Source: Pseudovirgaria hyperparasitica (Eukaryota > Ascomycota > Dothideomycetes > Acrospermales > Acrospermaceae). Taken from it: 64,000 bases of DNA. The translations under genes were made by a program, and so were the position numbers. The notes below the pieces were generated by a model. That model was not told the origin of the DNA, made no database searches, and saw only the letters and a program-made list of their open reading frames with translations. The DNA lies in NCBI RefSeq assembly GCF_010093815.1, contig NW_022985573.1:244418-308417 (forward strand), given 5' to 3'. The stretch's first letter is position 1; the number at the start of each line of letters is the position of its first letter. Below, piece after piece: positions 11,435-24,050 of this stretch.

Positions 11435-11882
11435 TTAGTGGCATTATAGCGAACGGGAAAAACTCTAACGTCATTTGAAGCAGTAGCTGGAGTATAGCAG
11501 ACCTGTCGGATCCAACGACGTGGGAGCCAAGAGTCGAGGAAGCTGTGAGTCAGAAGGGTGTGGTAGTGAACTAAATGGAATCCATAGCCCTGAGTATGTC
11601 AAGCCACAAAGACGCGAAGAAAAGAACGTTTGGTCATTCCAAGCAACAGCCACGACAGTACGGGGTGAGGCACCTTGTGTACTATGCCCTGTAGGTCAGC
11701 AGAGCAGGCGTCTGTCCAACATGGCGATACCCCATCTGCGTCAAGACTAGATGAAGATGCAATGTCCAATCTACTCTTTGGAACCAGCCGACCAGAGGGT
11801 CGTCTAGACTCGCGAGGCCTCTTCAATGCGATATGGCATCAGGTAAGCTGGGCGTTGCTGTAGCTGGACGTCACTGTAGCTG

Positions 11883-11968
11883 TCGACGTTCTCGTCAATA
11901 TTACTGTCAATGTTGCTGTCGATGTTGCTGTCAGTGTCGCTGTCACTGTCGCCGTCGTTGTTGCGGTC
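11883..11968 (+). repeat. Diverged 6/12-bp GT-rich tandem repeat
   Basis: Repeated units like GTCAATGTTGCT and GTCGATGTTGCT. Read in the plus strand they give an alternating valine pattern (VNVAVDVAVSVAVTVAV) ending at a TAG. Unit length is a multiple of three, but no surrounding gene is evident. Confidence 0.6.
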
Positions 11969-12044
11969 TAGCAAAGGGCTGATGCAGCTGGAGCAGAAGA
12001 AACTCGAGATGATTCATACATGCTGAGGTTCCGTAGACGCCTTG

Positions 12045-12116
12045 CTACCTTGCCGCCTTGCCGCCTTGCCGCCTTGCCGCCTTGCCGCCTTGCCGCCTTG
12101 CCGCCTTGCCGCCTTT
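12045..12116. repeat. 8-bp tandem repeat (CCGCCTTG)n
   Basis: Seven perfect CCGCCTTG units at 12,053-12,108, with one diverged unit before and a partial one after. Eight is not a multiple of three, so all three frames stay open through it on both strands; the open frames here are artefacts of the repeat. Confidence 0.95.
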
Positions 12117-13120
12117 TCGACTGTCGCCTTGCACCGCAGGCAACAGATCCACAAGACCAACAACGAGCGACATTCAGACGCCGTTCTCTGTTTGCGGAAT
12201 TGTACGTTAATGAGCTCACGAACCATTAGGGACACTGCCGACCAGGAGAATCAGTTCATCGGCAAGAGTAAGCACTTCGACAAACTTTCGTCAACGTGTT
12301 ACATACGCACATGGTTCACTACCTTCTAACTCGTCCTGTTCATGCTCGCCAGCTGGCTAGAGGATACCTATTAGACTCTTTGAAGATGCTACCTACAGTG
12401 TCCGCACACGCAACAGCCCTGCAATGAAACTGATTGCGAGTAAACGCGTAACGACCTTCGGATTCAGATATGCGTTTATCCCTTTGAGCATGGGAGCAAT
12501 TGGATTGAGCGCGGTAGGTGCTTCGAACCATTGGGAGACATCATGTGCAAGAATGCTCGCACTCTCGAATACCGCGACTTGGAAGGTTTAGGTACCTGGG
12601 CGACCTGGATGCTGACTCCCTCGAAAAGGGAACACTCATCATAGGACCAACGATGTTCGCCCGGTGCCATCCTTTCTCGTCCTTCGAGCCACCATTAGAA
12701 ACGCTCCTCCACTCACTATATAATCGGTATCCCCTCATATTATTAAAAGAATATGCCTAGTACCGAGAGCTCTAGAACTACGGCTGCTCCAGAAGCGCTT
12801 CACAAAGCTAGATGATATCTGCGATATGAGGGTACACGCGGCCTTCGGCTTCATGAACAAAGTCCATTGCCGATGTGTATCCGAGGTAGACTGGTCGTTT
12901 AATGCCTTCATTCCATTACTGATCGGTGGTGTATCCAGTATGTATCGATTAGCAAGCATCCATCCGTGTGTAATATCTACTTAGGACGGCATGCTATACG
13001 ATTTTCGAGATAGACGATCTTCTCTTACGCATGTCTGCGATTTCATCCTACCTCGCCATCGCACAAGTTTTGCAGCACCATATCTCTCCTATAGCTGTGA
13101 TCCAGGGATGCCGAGCCACC

Positions 13121-14609
13121 ATGTCACGCAACGTAGCCAGTCTCCTTGTTCAGAGACTCAACAAAAAAAGAGATGGTTCCCTTGACTCAGCATCGCCCTA
13201 GGATCCAAAGACGAAACAATCGTGTGGGGACAAGGCTAAAAGCATCGGTTAGAAGTTCTGCAAAAAGCTCACATCAGACCCAATTTTCACTTCCCGGTCC
13301 TCTCGCATATATGATGCAAAAAACACACGTATGGATAGACATAGAAGATTCTCGGAATTACAGGAGCAGTAGATGTCTGGATTCAAGATCACGGGGGTCC
13401 CAAGCTGGGCACCTAAACTTTGCGTGGCTCCTCCACACCGTTAACGTTGACGAATTTTGCTATGAAAACAGAAGTTGGTTGGACAGGAATGATTGAATGA
13501 GGCCAAGCTAGACGATCATCGGATTATCGCGGATGTAAATCAAGACTGGGCTGGGATGGACTTCTAGATGATATACAGCTCACACCAGCCTCCATAAGGA
13601 ACCCGCCGTATGCCCCCGAATCGTTTACCACAGCCAGGATTTGGAAGCTCCAAGTCGTGTATGATCCATCAAACTACGTCTTGCCATTTGTAGGTCGCTC
13701 CTCGACGAACAGCAATGCTTTTGACGACCTACCGCCTACACATAAACAGATCCCTAACGCAACGCTTATCATTCTTTTCAACACTCTGCTTCTCGAGAAA
13801 AACACACAACAAGCAGAATTCCGTATAGACCGAGTACGATTTCGCTACCCGACACCCGGACGCACATATGGCTACGCAGCTTGTATCGACGGTGCGTGCT
13901 TCCTGAAACCAGAAGCGTCTCCACCTAGCACCTTCACTGAAGTTACTGGCGTCAAGCAGGCTGTATCTGAGGTGAAGCCCTTCCCGCGAGATTCGAGGGT
14001 CTTGCGTAAGAAAGGTCTAACAACCGAGACAGCCCTCACAAATGCGGACTGGAACTTAGCGCTAGAACTACAGGAGATGTCACAACTGGTAGCGTGGATG
14101 ACTACCCATCTTAGAGCCTACAATAACATCGCAAAGCATGAGCTGATCAGTAATAAGCCGTGTAATTACCAGTACGTTAACTGCAGCATTCCTCCCCAAC
14201 TTCAATTCTAATCCAGCTGCTAGACGAGTATCGCTCTCCCAATGTTCCGACGAGATATGGATCAATTTCTCGCGCTACGATGATTCGTATGTGCAATATC
14301 TTAACAAGGACATCACAAAGGGCACGTGCGAACCTATACGCACACGCTACTATGGCTTATCCCTTCGAACCTAGTAACGCAGCACATACGGAAGCGCTGT
14401 TCAAAGCCACAAACGCACATATAACTTGGCGCATCACTAAGCTCTCACCACACCCAGAGCCCAATTTATCCTACCATCGCAGACCGAGAGGCCAGGATGG
14501 GACAAGGGGAACCTATCAAGATCCACTAAGTGCTATATCTAATACACAAGCGAGCCTAGATGTCTTGAATAACAAGAAGGGGGCTATAACTTTCGACAAT
14601 CAAACGTGA
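13121..14609 (+). pseudogene. Large broken unknown gene
   Basis: From an ATG at 13,121 (MSRNVASLLVQRLNKKRDG) the frame is soon hit by a TAG, then reads on as KFCKKLTSDPIFTSRSSRI and FKITGVPSWAPKLCVAPPHR, with further stops. From 13,507 a second frame is open for about 235 codons to 14,211. It includes ARIWKLQVVYDPSNYVLPFV, NATLIILFNTLLLEKNTQQA, RTYGYAACIDGACFLKP and NADWNLALELQEMSQLVAW. Just past that stop another frame reads DEIWINFSRYDDSYVQYLNK, and a further frame continues to 14,609. The order of protein-like pieces suggests one gene of more than 400 codons, broken by stops and frameshifts. Some gaps could be introns. No domain recognised. The 13,507-14,211 stretch is the best-preserved part. 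Confidence 0.45.
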
Positions 14610-15077
14610 GAACTCACTTGCGCTAAAAGCTAGGCGAGATACTATCCTAAGGCGAATATAGGTATATACTACTAGCCTCCAGGAAAGGTATATTACAGCA
14701 TGCCATAAACATTTCCTTTGAGATGTGTATGCTACGAGAGGCTTCGGAGGGTGCGGAGATGTGTAGGCTGAATGAGGAACGCCGGCAAGTCGGCTTCAGA
14801 GAATCGATGGCTATAGTATACGCCGGAATCCGTATGAGCAGGCTGGGGGCTTTAATATTATACTATAGCTAGATAGAAGGGCAAGGTGGTGCGTTTAAGT
14901 TGGTGGAGACAAAGGTGTACTGTGAGTATTTAACCTGATTAGCCGACTCCGAATCTCCTTTATTAGTATTCTCATCGCTCGATGGAGTAATTATTTATAA
15001 TGCACTGCCATACTATCGACACTCATATCAACCATCTCCCCTCGCCCTCACCGTCACCAAATACTAGTTTGCAAACA
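14610..15077. other. No gene seen; transition to AT-rich block
   Basis: Short frames only; base composition starts to fall toward that of the transposon nest. Confidence 0.4.
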
Positions 15078-15730
15078 CCGTCAGGCGCTGATACTTAACA
15101 CGGAGGCGAGTAGCGCAACGTCGTCAAATCGCGCGTTGGCGCACATCTTGTCAGGGTTGTAAAGCGGCATGCCCGCCGCCGCGTCCAACATGAAGAGGGA
15201 AACCAGCGCTGCCCAGGCGTTTGCACTTGTCATCACCAAGCACGACGAGTAGGGCATTGAGGGGCTGCGCCAGCAGCGTAATGTCTCAACAAAGCGGATC
15301 GAGCAGACGTTGTCATGACCACTAATAGGAATAAAGGCTGTCGGGGCGTCGTCTATCAGCGCAACAATAGTAGTAAGAGCCAAGTATCGCAGAGGTGGCT
15401 GCATGGCATCACGGCCCCATTGAGGAAGAGATCGAAAGACGGGTCGATACACATATCTTATAGCACACGAATCGAACAAGAGTGTTCGTGCCTAAAAACC
15501 AAGGAGGCGCGCCAGACCATGAAATAGATATGGTACAGCTCCATACGGCGGGCAGTCTAGCAGCATGTCGACTACACGGCCTAGGTATGCGAAGCCCGCG
15601 CTCGCGCTAAGAGGATGATAGGGTTCGGAACAGGTACGTAGGAAGGTGGGATCCACCGCAGCGTAGAACGATCCATAGATACGTGTCCTTGGCAGATCAT
15701 AGAGATTATACGCTGGGTCATTTAAAGTGT
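15078..15730 (-). pseudogene. Unknown hydrophobic protein remnant with one in-frame stop
   Basis: The minus strand reads continuously for about 215 codons apart from one TAG in its second quarter. It begins DPAYNLYDLPRTRIYGSFYA and AGFAYLGRVVDMLLDCPPYG. After the TAG it gives SLPQWGRDAMQPPLRYLALT, LTTIVALIDDAPTAFIPISG, PSMPYSSCLVMTSANAWAAL and LDAAAGMPLYNPDKMCANAR, ending at a TGA. Several hydrophobic segments suggest a membrane or lipid-binding protein. The TAG sits where a CAG or TGG codon would fit, as expected of a RIP-type change at the border of the AT-rich block. The 5' end is not found. I cannot assign a family; a short intron at the TAG is a less likely alternative. Confidence 0.45.
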
Positions 15731-17636
15731 TCTTTAGGAGGTTAATCCGCTTTTACTCGAACTGTCTTTGTCATTTCGTGAGGCGAAAGTTAGATAGTTC
15801 CGCGTGAGGCACAGAGGGTATGCGATGTTAAACGGACGTTATGGACTACGACACCCAGAAGGTGAATGGCAAAGATGCTATTTGCTTGTCTGAAAGCAGT
15901 TGAACCCGAATTAGTCAGTGTCTGGGTAATAGATAAGAAGCAACTCTTCTCTAGTTCTAAGATTATAGATATTATAGTGTGTTGTACGATTGGATATAGG
16001 TCTAAGAGTCTGATCCGTTTTTCGAACGTGCTCCCCACACATTGGCTTGCTCCGAGCCTGGATGATATCTTGGAACTTCTCTTCGTATCATAGTGATATT
16101 CTGGTTGGTTAAGATACCCACTATTGCCTTTTTAGCAATGTCATCCTCAAGAGTAGCATGTTTATGATTATTAGCATTATAGTCCACATCTCTTATTTTG
16201 ACCTTAGCATCTTGGTTAGACTTGCGCTGGTTCTTTTATATGCCCGTAGCACCCTGTCTAGTATGACGATCTTGAATAGCTAAAGCCACGATATATGCTT
16301 CTCCATGGCTATACTAGTTGAGCCCAAACGGGAGGTAGCGCACATGATCCAAATCTTCGTCGCGCATGCTACCTATTATAGTACCCCCTAGACGCTTGTC
16401 GACACTGTCATGCTACTAGCCTTAATAATGAGGAGGTAGGAGTAATGAGACTCCCATAGCTAGTCTATAGGATTGCGACAAAACGAATGGCGTATGTTGT
16501 ATATCGATGATATAGCCTCGAGTAACGTAGATCGAAGCTGGAAGTCCTTGTCGTTCGATGAAAGTGAGAAATCATGAGATATAGCCCTTATGCTAAAATA
16601 AGCCCATGTCGTGCATTTAAAGTATACTATCCTACGTGACGAAGCACTCCGCCTAGATGATATACCCCTGCTATCACCCCTTATTAATTAGTCTTAGCCG
16701 TGAAGGCATACCGGCGGGAAGCTTTAGGAAGGTAGGGACTATTATTTTACCCTATTACTTCTACTCTTACTTTCCTTTCGATGTCTCTTACTCGCTTATG
16801 TTGACTAGATTATCTGGCTTGATTGATTGCCAACTACTAATCGTCTCTTGGCTAATTACTATGGACAGAGATTTTCATGATGGTAATGGCGCGCATCCGC
16901 TTACGCATGAGCCTAAACAGAGTCGTGAGCTTGTAGCCATTTACTAGACTCTTACGAACTACACGTATGTTATTCTATAAGAGTAGAAGGGTAGAGATTT
17001 ATTATGGTGCGACCAAGGATTTACAACTTAGGTTGCCCGGTCATAGTTATATTATGTACTTTAGACGGCTAAATATATCCATTAAAAGCGCCCATTCGTA
17101 GTACGCATATATATATAAGTTAATATCTAGGGCAAGAACGAGTCCTCTCATAGAGAAGGTTAGCCTTTTAGGCTTTCCATTGGGTAGATAATAAATCTTT
17201 CGGCTTCTCATAAGTATCTATCGCGCGATAGGCCTTCCGAGAGACAGGCCTTTAGCTATAGTAGAGCATTCTAGTTGCCCGATCTAATATATGCTAGTGT
17301 GCTAATTAGCCATCACGATATGGTACGGACTTCATACTATGTATGGCTATATCACGCCCTTAAGATGGCTACATGAAAATCTTAGACTATCGTTACTTTA
17401 AGTCTTCTTTTAGAGAGGTCCGATTTTATTCGCGCTACGGAAGTATAGATTATATAGAGTTATAGTACTAGGTTACCTTATATAAGATACATAGATATAG
17501 AACGGTAAATAGACGTAATCTATAAGACTTAGTAAGTAATAAGATATAATTTGGAAGAATTAGTATAGAATCGAGGAAATAAGTATTAGATATCGCTAAG
17601 GCCTAGATAGAGAATGTCTAAGGCCAACATCTTTAT
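15731..17636. other. RIP-like degraded repeat, unclassified
   Basis: Increasingly TA-rich sequence with rare CpA, leading into the transposon nest. On the minus strand near 16,000-16,200 a run such as DIAKKAIVGILTNQNITMI hints at former coding capacity, but I cannot link it to a known element. No terminal repeats found. Confidence 0.4.
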
Positions 17637-17692
17637 TACACCTCCGATCTACCTCCGATCTATTTCAGGTCCACTTTAAGTTAGCTTCTAGT
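17637..17692. repeat. 11-bp minisatellite, left part (split by Gypsy-1)
   Basis: Consecutive 11-bp units: TCTACCTCCGA, TCTATTTCAGG, TCCACTTTAAG, TTAGCTTCTAG. The same array resumes at 37,146 on the other side of Gypsy-1. The last bases, CTAGT at 17,688-17,692, are the target-site duplication. Confidence 0.8.
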
Positions 17693-17932
17693 TATAAGGA
17701 TTGTAGACGTAGGATAGTAGTCTAACAGGTCATAGGAGGATTCGGGAATATATTTAAAAGGGTAGTCTACTCTCCTAACGAGGTTGATTTCTAAAGAGTA
17801 GGAATTAAGTGTGTACGGCCTACTTATATAGTGGTCTCGCTTATTCTAGCTAACTTACCCTAGGTCCACCTATTACGGACCGTACTAGACTATAGTATTC
17901 TAGTTAAGTCTATTCTAGTGTTAGCCCTAATA
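17693..17932 (-). repeat. Gypsy-1 left LTR (3' LTR in pol sense)
   Basis: 240 bp, matching 36,906-37,145 with transitions only. It ends at CCCTAATA, directly followed by internal sequence that also follows the Gypsy-2 LTR. Confidence 0.93.
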
Positions 17933-18419
17933 ATATCCTTCTTCTTTTTATGCTTCGCCCCGAAGTACTTAGCTATATATAAATCTATAATTCCATAAGC
18001 GTTATGTTTATACGTGTATCTAATTAAATCTATATAATATTATTAATAGTCTTTATATTAGTAAACTTAAGCTCTAGTTCACTTTTATTTATACACGCGC
18101 TTATCCCTTACTTTATGGCTACTACCTTAGAGGTAGCTCCGCGGGTTATATAACCGCTATATTAACTAAGCTTATATTTAGTTCTCTTATTCTAAATTTT
18201 CTTCTCTAGTATATCTACCTTACTCTTAAGGTAAGTCATTAATTCGTATACTATCTCCTTTAGTTTAGATCCGTTCGGGTCTAGAGTGGTCCATTTTTAT
18301 TAGAGCTGGTCCTATATAATCTATTCGCGTTATTATGGTTACTAATTTAGCTTCTTTAATCGCCTTTAAGGCTAAACGAGTATTCTACTCTTAGATCTCT
18401 AGCTAACGTGTATATATAG

Positions 18420-19750
18420 ATATCTAATACTAGTTCTATTCCTAAGCCTATCTCCTCCTCTCACAAGACTCGCTCTAAAGGGATTATCTCTACCCTAGCT
18501 ATACTAGCTAAAAAATCCACTTATCGTAGTAGTGTAAAGGCGCGCTCTAAGTTAGAGAAGAAGGTAGCTAAGGCTACTACTACTATTATTACTAACGTGG
18601 CTACTAGTCGCTCTAATCTAGGTAATCCTAGTACTAGTATTGCGGAAGAGGTGGCTATAAAGCCTACCTATACCTACTCGCGCCGCCTATCTACTCTACC
18701 TTCTTTAGAGGATAAAGAAGATCTCGTTATAGACGATAATCGAGAGTTTACGCCTTCGCCGCCTCGCTCTAAATACTATTCCTCTTTTTAGTCTAATATA
18801 GACCGACTTAGTTACTCTAGATCCTTTTAGAACCTTAATATTCGCTCTAAACCTAGCCCTAGTAATAATAAGGCCTAGGTCGCCGAAGATACTAAACGTG
18901 GTCGTGGTTTACGCCATAGGAAAACGGCGAACTACGGTTCGATATACTTTAAGTATATTAAGGCTTACGCCACTAGCTCTAAATATCTCTTCCGCTCTAA
19001 CTCTAGTATTAGCTACTACTCTACTAACCGCGACGGGCCTATATACCTAATCTTTAAGCTCCCTACCTACTACCGCCGCTATACCATAACTAGTAAGACT
19101 TATCTATAGGTAAGTATAATAGGCTATCTTAATCTAGTATAATCTAAAGTAGTCCGTGCTAATATATTCTTAGATTCCTATATATATATAAGATATATAT
19201 AATAACCTTCGCGTCCGCGAGACCCTTAGGGGTCCTTATAGTCGCCTATCTACTATATAGAGGGAGTTTAGAGAGCGCTATAAGCTCTTCCTAGAGGTTA
19301 TTAAAGTATAAGTTATAAGTACGTTAATTATTTTTAATACCTATTAATTTTTCTAGCCGCCGCGAGATCTCTAGCGCCTAGGCTACCTATTCTAGGGAGT
19401 CTATTCTAGCTATAGAGGCCATAGAGAGGATTTACTCTATCCCCCCCCGTCTATCTCGCGCTACTAATAGATCTCTTAAGAGGTCTACTATTTCTCCCTC
19501 TAAGTCGCCTCGTAAGAGGGTATATATTCTATTCTAGATTATTCTAGACCGCGTTAGCTAACTTTAGGTCTAGTCGCTCCGCTCTAGCGCTTAGTCGTCG
19601 TCTTACTAGGCTCTAACCGAGCGCGTGGTTACTCTAGAGAATAAGGTCTCTAATCTCCGTCGCTCTATTACTCGGTTAGTTCGTTCGCTACGCTCTAAGA
19701 GTAATAATAAGATAGAGGAGTAGCTCTATGGCTCTGTTTACTAGGGTTTT
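18420..19750 (+). pseudogene. Antisense accessory frame of Gypsy-1
   Basis: This lies between integrase and the 3' LTR, on the strand opposite gag-pol. From an ATA at 18,420 (probably a RIP-altered ATG) a Ser/Arg/Lys-rich frame runs 230 codons to 19,109, with few stops, mostly TAG where CAG would fit. Residues include ATSRSNLGNPSTS, EDKEDLVIDDN, RGRGLRHRKTANYGS and SNSSISYYSTNRDGPIY. At 19,110 a perfect GTAAGT follows a former CAG codon; GCTAAT and TTCTTAG end a 64-nt candidate intron at 19,173. Further exon-like sequence follows, with SPSKSPRKRVYIL and a coiled-coil-like ALTERVVTLENKVSNLRRSI near 19,600-19,700. Gypsy-2 has the same frame and an intron of exactly the same length. I do not recognise the protein; basic and coiled-coil features suggest nucleic acid or Gag binding, which is only a guess. 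Confidence 0.6.
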
Positions 19751-20299
19751 TATATGGTATATATTAGCTCTATCTACCTAGTTTCTATCCGTTTTGGTCC
19801 TTTTTGGACCGTTTAGATACCCGTCTACTAGTTTTCTAGTAATTTAATTCTTAACTTAATGATATTATGTACGTTCTTATTTATTCTATAACTATTAAAT
19901 TTTAGGTTCTAATTTCCTTTAAGTTACTTAAGTATAGGCATCGTATATAAATTGGTTTATCTCTCTAAATTATATTAGAGCACCCGAACTAGTAGCCTAG
20001 TGGTTATTAGTTCGGGTACTCTAACCTTTTATATTATATATCACGAGTTTAATTCCGTAGTAGGGTACCTTTTTAGTTTCTTAGTCCTATGTTCTTCTCA
20101 TATATAATGGTCCATATTAGTCCATTCTAGACTTCTCCATGTTATTCTATTATAATATATCGCGTTGCGTGCCTATAATGGTTATTTACGTTTTCTTCGC
20201 GTTTAGTAACCGTGTATCGCTTAAATTATAGGGCTGCCTTATAGAGTTTTCCTAGTATGCGTTTAGAATTCGTAATTCGATACTTCGTTCTCTACGGTA

Positions 20300-23200
20300 T
20301 CCTTCTTCTTTTTATAATAACCACGATATTACTATACTTATATTAATAATACGCTATTCTATATCTTTTACTTATACGCAGCTATTATAGAACTTAAGAT
20401 ATATACCGCTAGTTCCTAGGTGTCCTCGTCCTTAGTATAGTCCTTCTAACGGATTCTATATTTCTAAACACCGTCTTTATTAATCCTATGTTTAATAATA
20501 TAGTCCACTTCGAACACGCCTAGTCTATCTTAGGGTATAATAGAGTATAACTATACGTTTATACGGCCATACACGTTAGGTCGAAATCTTTCGAGTAGTA
20601 AGACGTAGAACACGTTATAGATTCTTATATCGCTTCCTAAGTCGAGCTCGTAGGCTCTTATACTAATGTAATATTTAATTTGGAAGGGACTAGCCATTTT
20701 ATAATCGAGCTTCTTATTTACTCGCGATATTTATATATTACGGACGTTAAGAAGGACCTTATCGCCCTTCTCGTACGTCTAATCCTTAGCTAACCTATTA
20801 TAGTACTTTATATACGAGTCGTTTACTTATTAGATTATAGCGCGATAGTTACGTACGGTTTCGAAGATTTTAATCGCTAATTCCTAAGCGTAGACGTTCA
20901 CGTCTATTATTCGATTAAATTAGACCGTCTAAGGCTTAAAACCTATCCTTAGACTACGTCCGAGATTCGCCTAGAAAGGTATAATACCTATCATGCTATA
21001 ACGACTATTATTATATACGAACTCTACTATACTTAGTAGGGAGGCCTAGTCGTCCTACTCGAAATTATAGAATACGCGTAGATAGGCCTTAAGCGTCTAG
21101 TTCTATCGCTCTATCTAGCCATCCGTCTAAGAATAAAATACTATAGATATATTTCTATTTATACTTACTATTTCGTAGAATAATATCTAGAATTTAGACG
21201 TGAAGGTACTTTCTCGGTCTATAACGATCCTTTTTAGTATACTATAGACCTTAATAATCTCGTTCTAGAATACCTACGCTAGTTCTTTAGATATAATCGT
21301 CTTCTACACTAGGATATACCTAGATATCTTTATAAGTCTATCTATAATAATAAGAATAGAATTATAACTTATTCTAAGTATCTTACTTAGAGATAAGTTA
21401 ACTATAAAGTCTATAGTAACGTCTTCCTATATAAAGAGGGGGGCTAAAAGAGACTATAAATTCCTATATAGCTTATGCCTAGGGGCCTTTATTCTTTAAT
21501 AAATCGGATAAGTAGCTATCTATTCTTCGACGTACTTAGGTATATCTTCCTAAAAATAGTACTAATAAATTAAGCTTAGGGTACGTATATACCTAAAGTA
21601 TCCTACTAGGTTAGCGTTATGGTATCGGCTAACTATATTAAATCGCGTGTTACCCGTCGGTATATAGTACTTTCTATTATAGTAAAGTAAGCTATCTACA
21701 AAGGTCTACTTATAGTCTACTTTAGTCCGTAATAACCTATCTTACTATATTTTATATAACTTTAAAACTATTAGGTCTATCTTCTATAGATCTACGATTA
21801 ACTAGGTAAGGTTAATTAGATATTCACGCTAGGCATTATCGCCCTTCCCGATAGCGCTAATAAACGGCCTACTAGGGACTTTAGTACCGCGTCTTTAGTT
21901 ACCGGCTTTGGTCTTAGAGATTTAATTACTAGTATCGACGTTAGCATCTCGCTAATCACCTAATAACTTAAAATCTAACCTCGTCCTTAAGAGTTAGGCC
22001 TATAGCTACTCTAGAACCCTATAGCTACTATAATCCTAGGCGCCTTCTTTATAGTTAGGTCTTTTTAATATTCTATTAGCTAGGTTTATACTTCTAGGTC
22101 GATGGTAGATTATAAAGTAAAAGTTTATAAGCTACTTAGCCTATTAGACCTATTAACGGTTTAAAACCGTTATACTTATAAACCCCTTTAAGTTATAGTA
22201 ATTAGTTAGTAACTCGACGTTATATATAGTACCTTTAAGATAATATTACTACTATTTAAACGACTCTACTATTACTAGTAGCTCTTAGTTATAGATAGTA
22301 TATCTAGTCTTAATATTAACTATTTTACGTGAGAAGAACGTAACTAGATACTATTAGACCTTTTTAGACTTAGTTAGTCTAGACTAGGAGAGAATACCTA
22401 AGATTATAAATCCTAACGCGTCGGTTTTAACGCGGATAGATTTAGTCGGGTCGAAGTGCACTAGTAATAGGGTAGTTATAAATACCTCTTTGATTTTCTC
22501 GAAGGAGGCCCTTTCGCCTTCTAATAATTCTATAGGCTACGATTTAATATTATACTATTTCTATCTACTACGGACCGTAATAGACGAATCTATAGTAGTA
22601 GTACGCGCGTTAAGCGGTGCTACTAGCCGGGAGAAATACTTAACGAATTTTTAGTAGTAATTAGCAAATCTAATAAAGACACGTATATCTCGAACCGATT
22701 TTAGTTTAGGCTAGTCTATAATAGTAGCGACCCTATCCCTTTCTATAGTTATACCTTAATTAGTAATAACGAAGCTAAGGAAGTTAACGTGGTCCTAGTG
22801 GAACTCGCATTTAGATAGCTTAATATATAGCTTATATTTTTCTAGTCTATCTAGGACTATATATACGTACTAGATATGTTCTTCTTCATTATTAGAGAAG
22901 ATAAGGATATTATTAAGGTATACGATGCACGTCGTGTCGAGTAGGCCTACTAGCGCGTTATTAATATACGCTTAGAAGGTTCCTAGCGCGTTAGTTAGTC
23001 TAAAAGGGACTACTATATACTTAAAGTATCTATAACGGGTCCTAAACGCCGTTTTCCACTTATCGCCCTTCTTAATATATAGGCGGTAGTAGGTATCGCG
23101 TAGATCGAGCTTAGTAAAGATCTTTACGCGCCCTAGTCTATTAATAGACTTAGAGATAAGAGGTAGTAGATAACGATTCTTTCGTATAATATTATTTAGG

Positions 23201-24050
23201 CTATAGTAGTTAATATATAGACGGAAACTCCTATCCTTCTTCTTTATAAAGAGGATTAGAGCTCTAGCTAGGGATATACTAGGCCTAATCTATCCTTACG
23301 TAAGGTTCTTTTCGATATATTCTTAGAGAACCTATAGCTCGGGTTCTAATAGAGGGTAGATAGGTCTATATAGGGGTTATTAACCGTCTTTAAGGTTAAT
23401 AGTAAGGTCGGTAGATTAGTATTAAGGTAATTCGGACGAGTCGATTACTAACGCGATATATTAGTATATTTTATACTAATATAGTAGGTTTTCGTCTACT
23501 TTAATACTAAGCTCTCTATTTTAAGTAAGTAAGAGGACGTAGATAGCGGAGATTACCTTTTTATAGTCCTTCTAGAATTATTTATCGTCGACTAGCTATA
23601 CTAGATTCCATTATAGTAGGTATATACGCCAGCCAGCTGTTTTCTAGACAAAGTCTAGTTTCGGGTTATATTTTTCGAGCTATAGTATACCGAGGATTAT
23701 ATTAAAGGGACTATCTACCACGATAAAGGTTAAGTAGTAGGGTTTCTACTTCCCCCCGCTATCCTAGATGCCGTATTTAATAGTATAGATACCCTATAAT
23801 TTAATAGGACTATCGATACTATAGAAGGTAGTATCTATTAGTACTTAAATATCGACGTTAAGTTCTCGTGCTCGTTAAGTTAATATAACGTTAGTAGCTA
23901 AACCGCTATCGAGTATTACGGTCTAATATTATCTATAAGCGACCTTAATAGGTCTAGCCTATAGTTCGATATACTATTTAGCGGATTACCCCTCTATTAT
24001 AGTTATATCTATAAGTCGCGAGGGTTTCTTATAGGCTATTAGTTTTTTAT
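20300..24050 (-). pseudogene. Gypsy-1 pol (PR-RT-RH-IN-chromodomain), RIP-dead
   Basis: The minus strand spells a full chromovirus Pol. Protease is near 23,900 (GLATN after the lost Asp-Ser-Gly). RT is at about 22,650-23,350, with the catalytic YLDD now YLNN near 22,915, followed by ILIFS and the conserved KLSKCEFH segment. RNase H follows (about 22,050-22,600), with NQELL and the YYLKG-type motif. Integrase covers about 20,700-21,720 with an HHCC zinc-binding domain (VGHF motif at 21,595) and a DDE core. The chromodomain is near 20,400-20,510. RT and integrase share one frame here. Protease sits 188 nt after the zinc knuckle codon, a -1 offset from gag; the same distance occurs in Gypsy-2. 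In-frame TAA/TAG codons and Asp-to-Asn or His/Cys-to-Tyr changes are of RIP type. Borders are approximate. Confidence 0.85.

Larger units (their letters stand above)
11435..13120. other. No supported gene; two simple-repeat tracts
   Basis: Overlapping short frames exist on both strands, many created by the repeats at 11,883-11,968 and 12,045-12,116. Nothing else looks like a gene. Confidence 0.4.

Noticed and set aside
11968-12329. Open frames on both strands around 12,050
   Set aside because: Made by the 8-bp repeat, which is stop-free in every frame.
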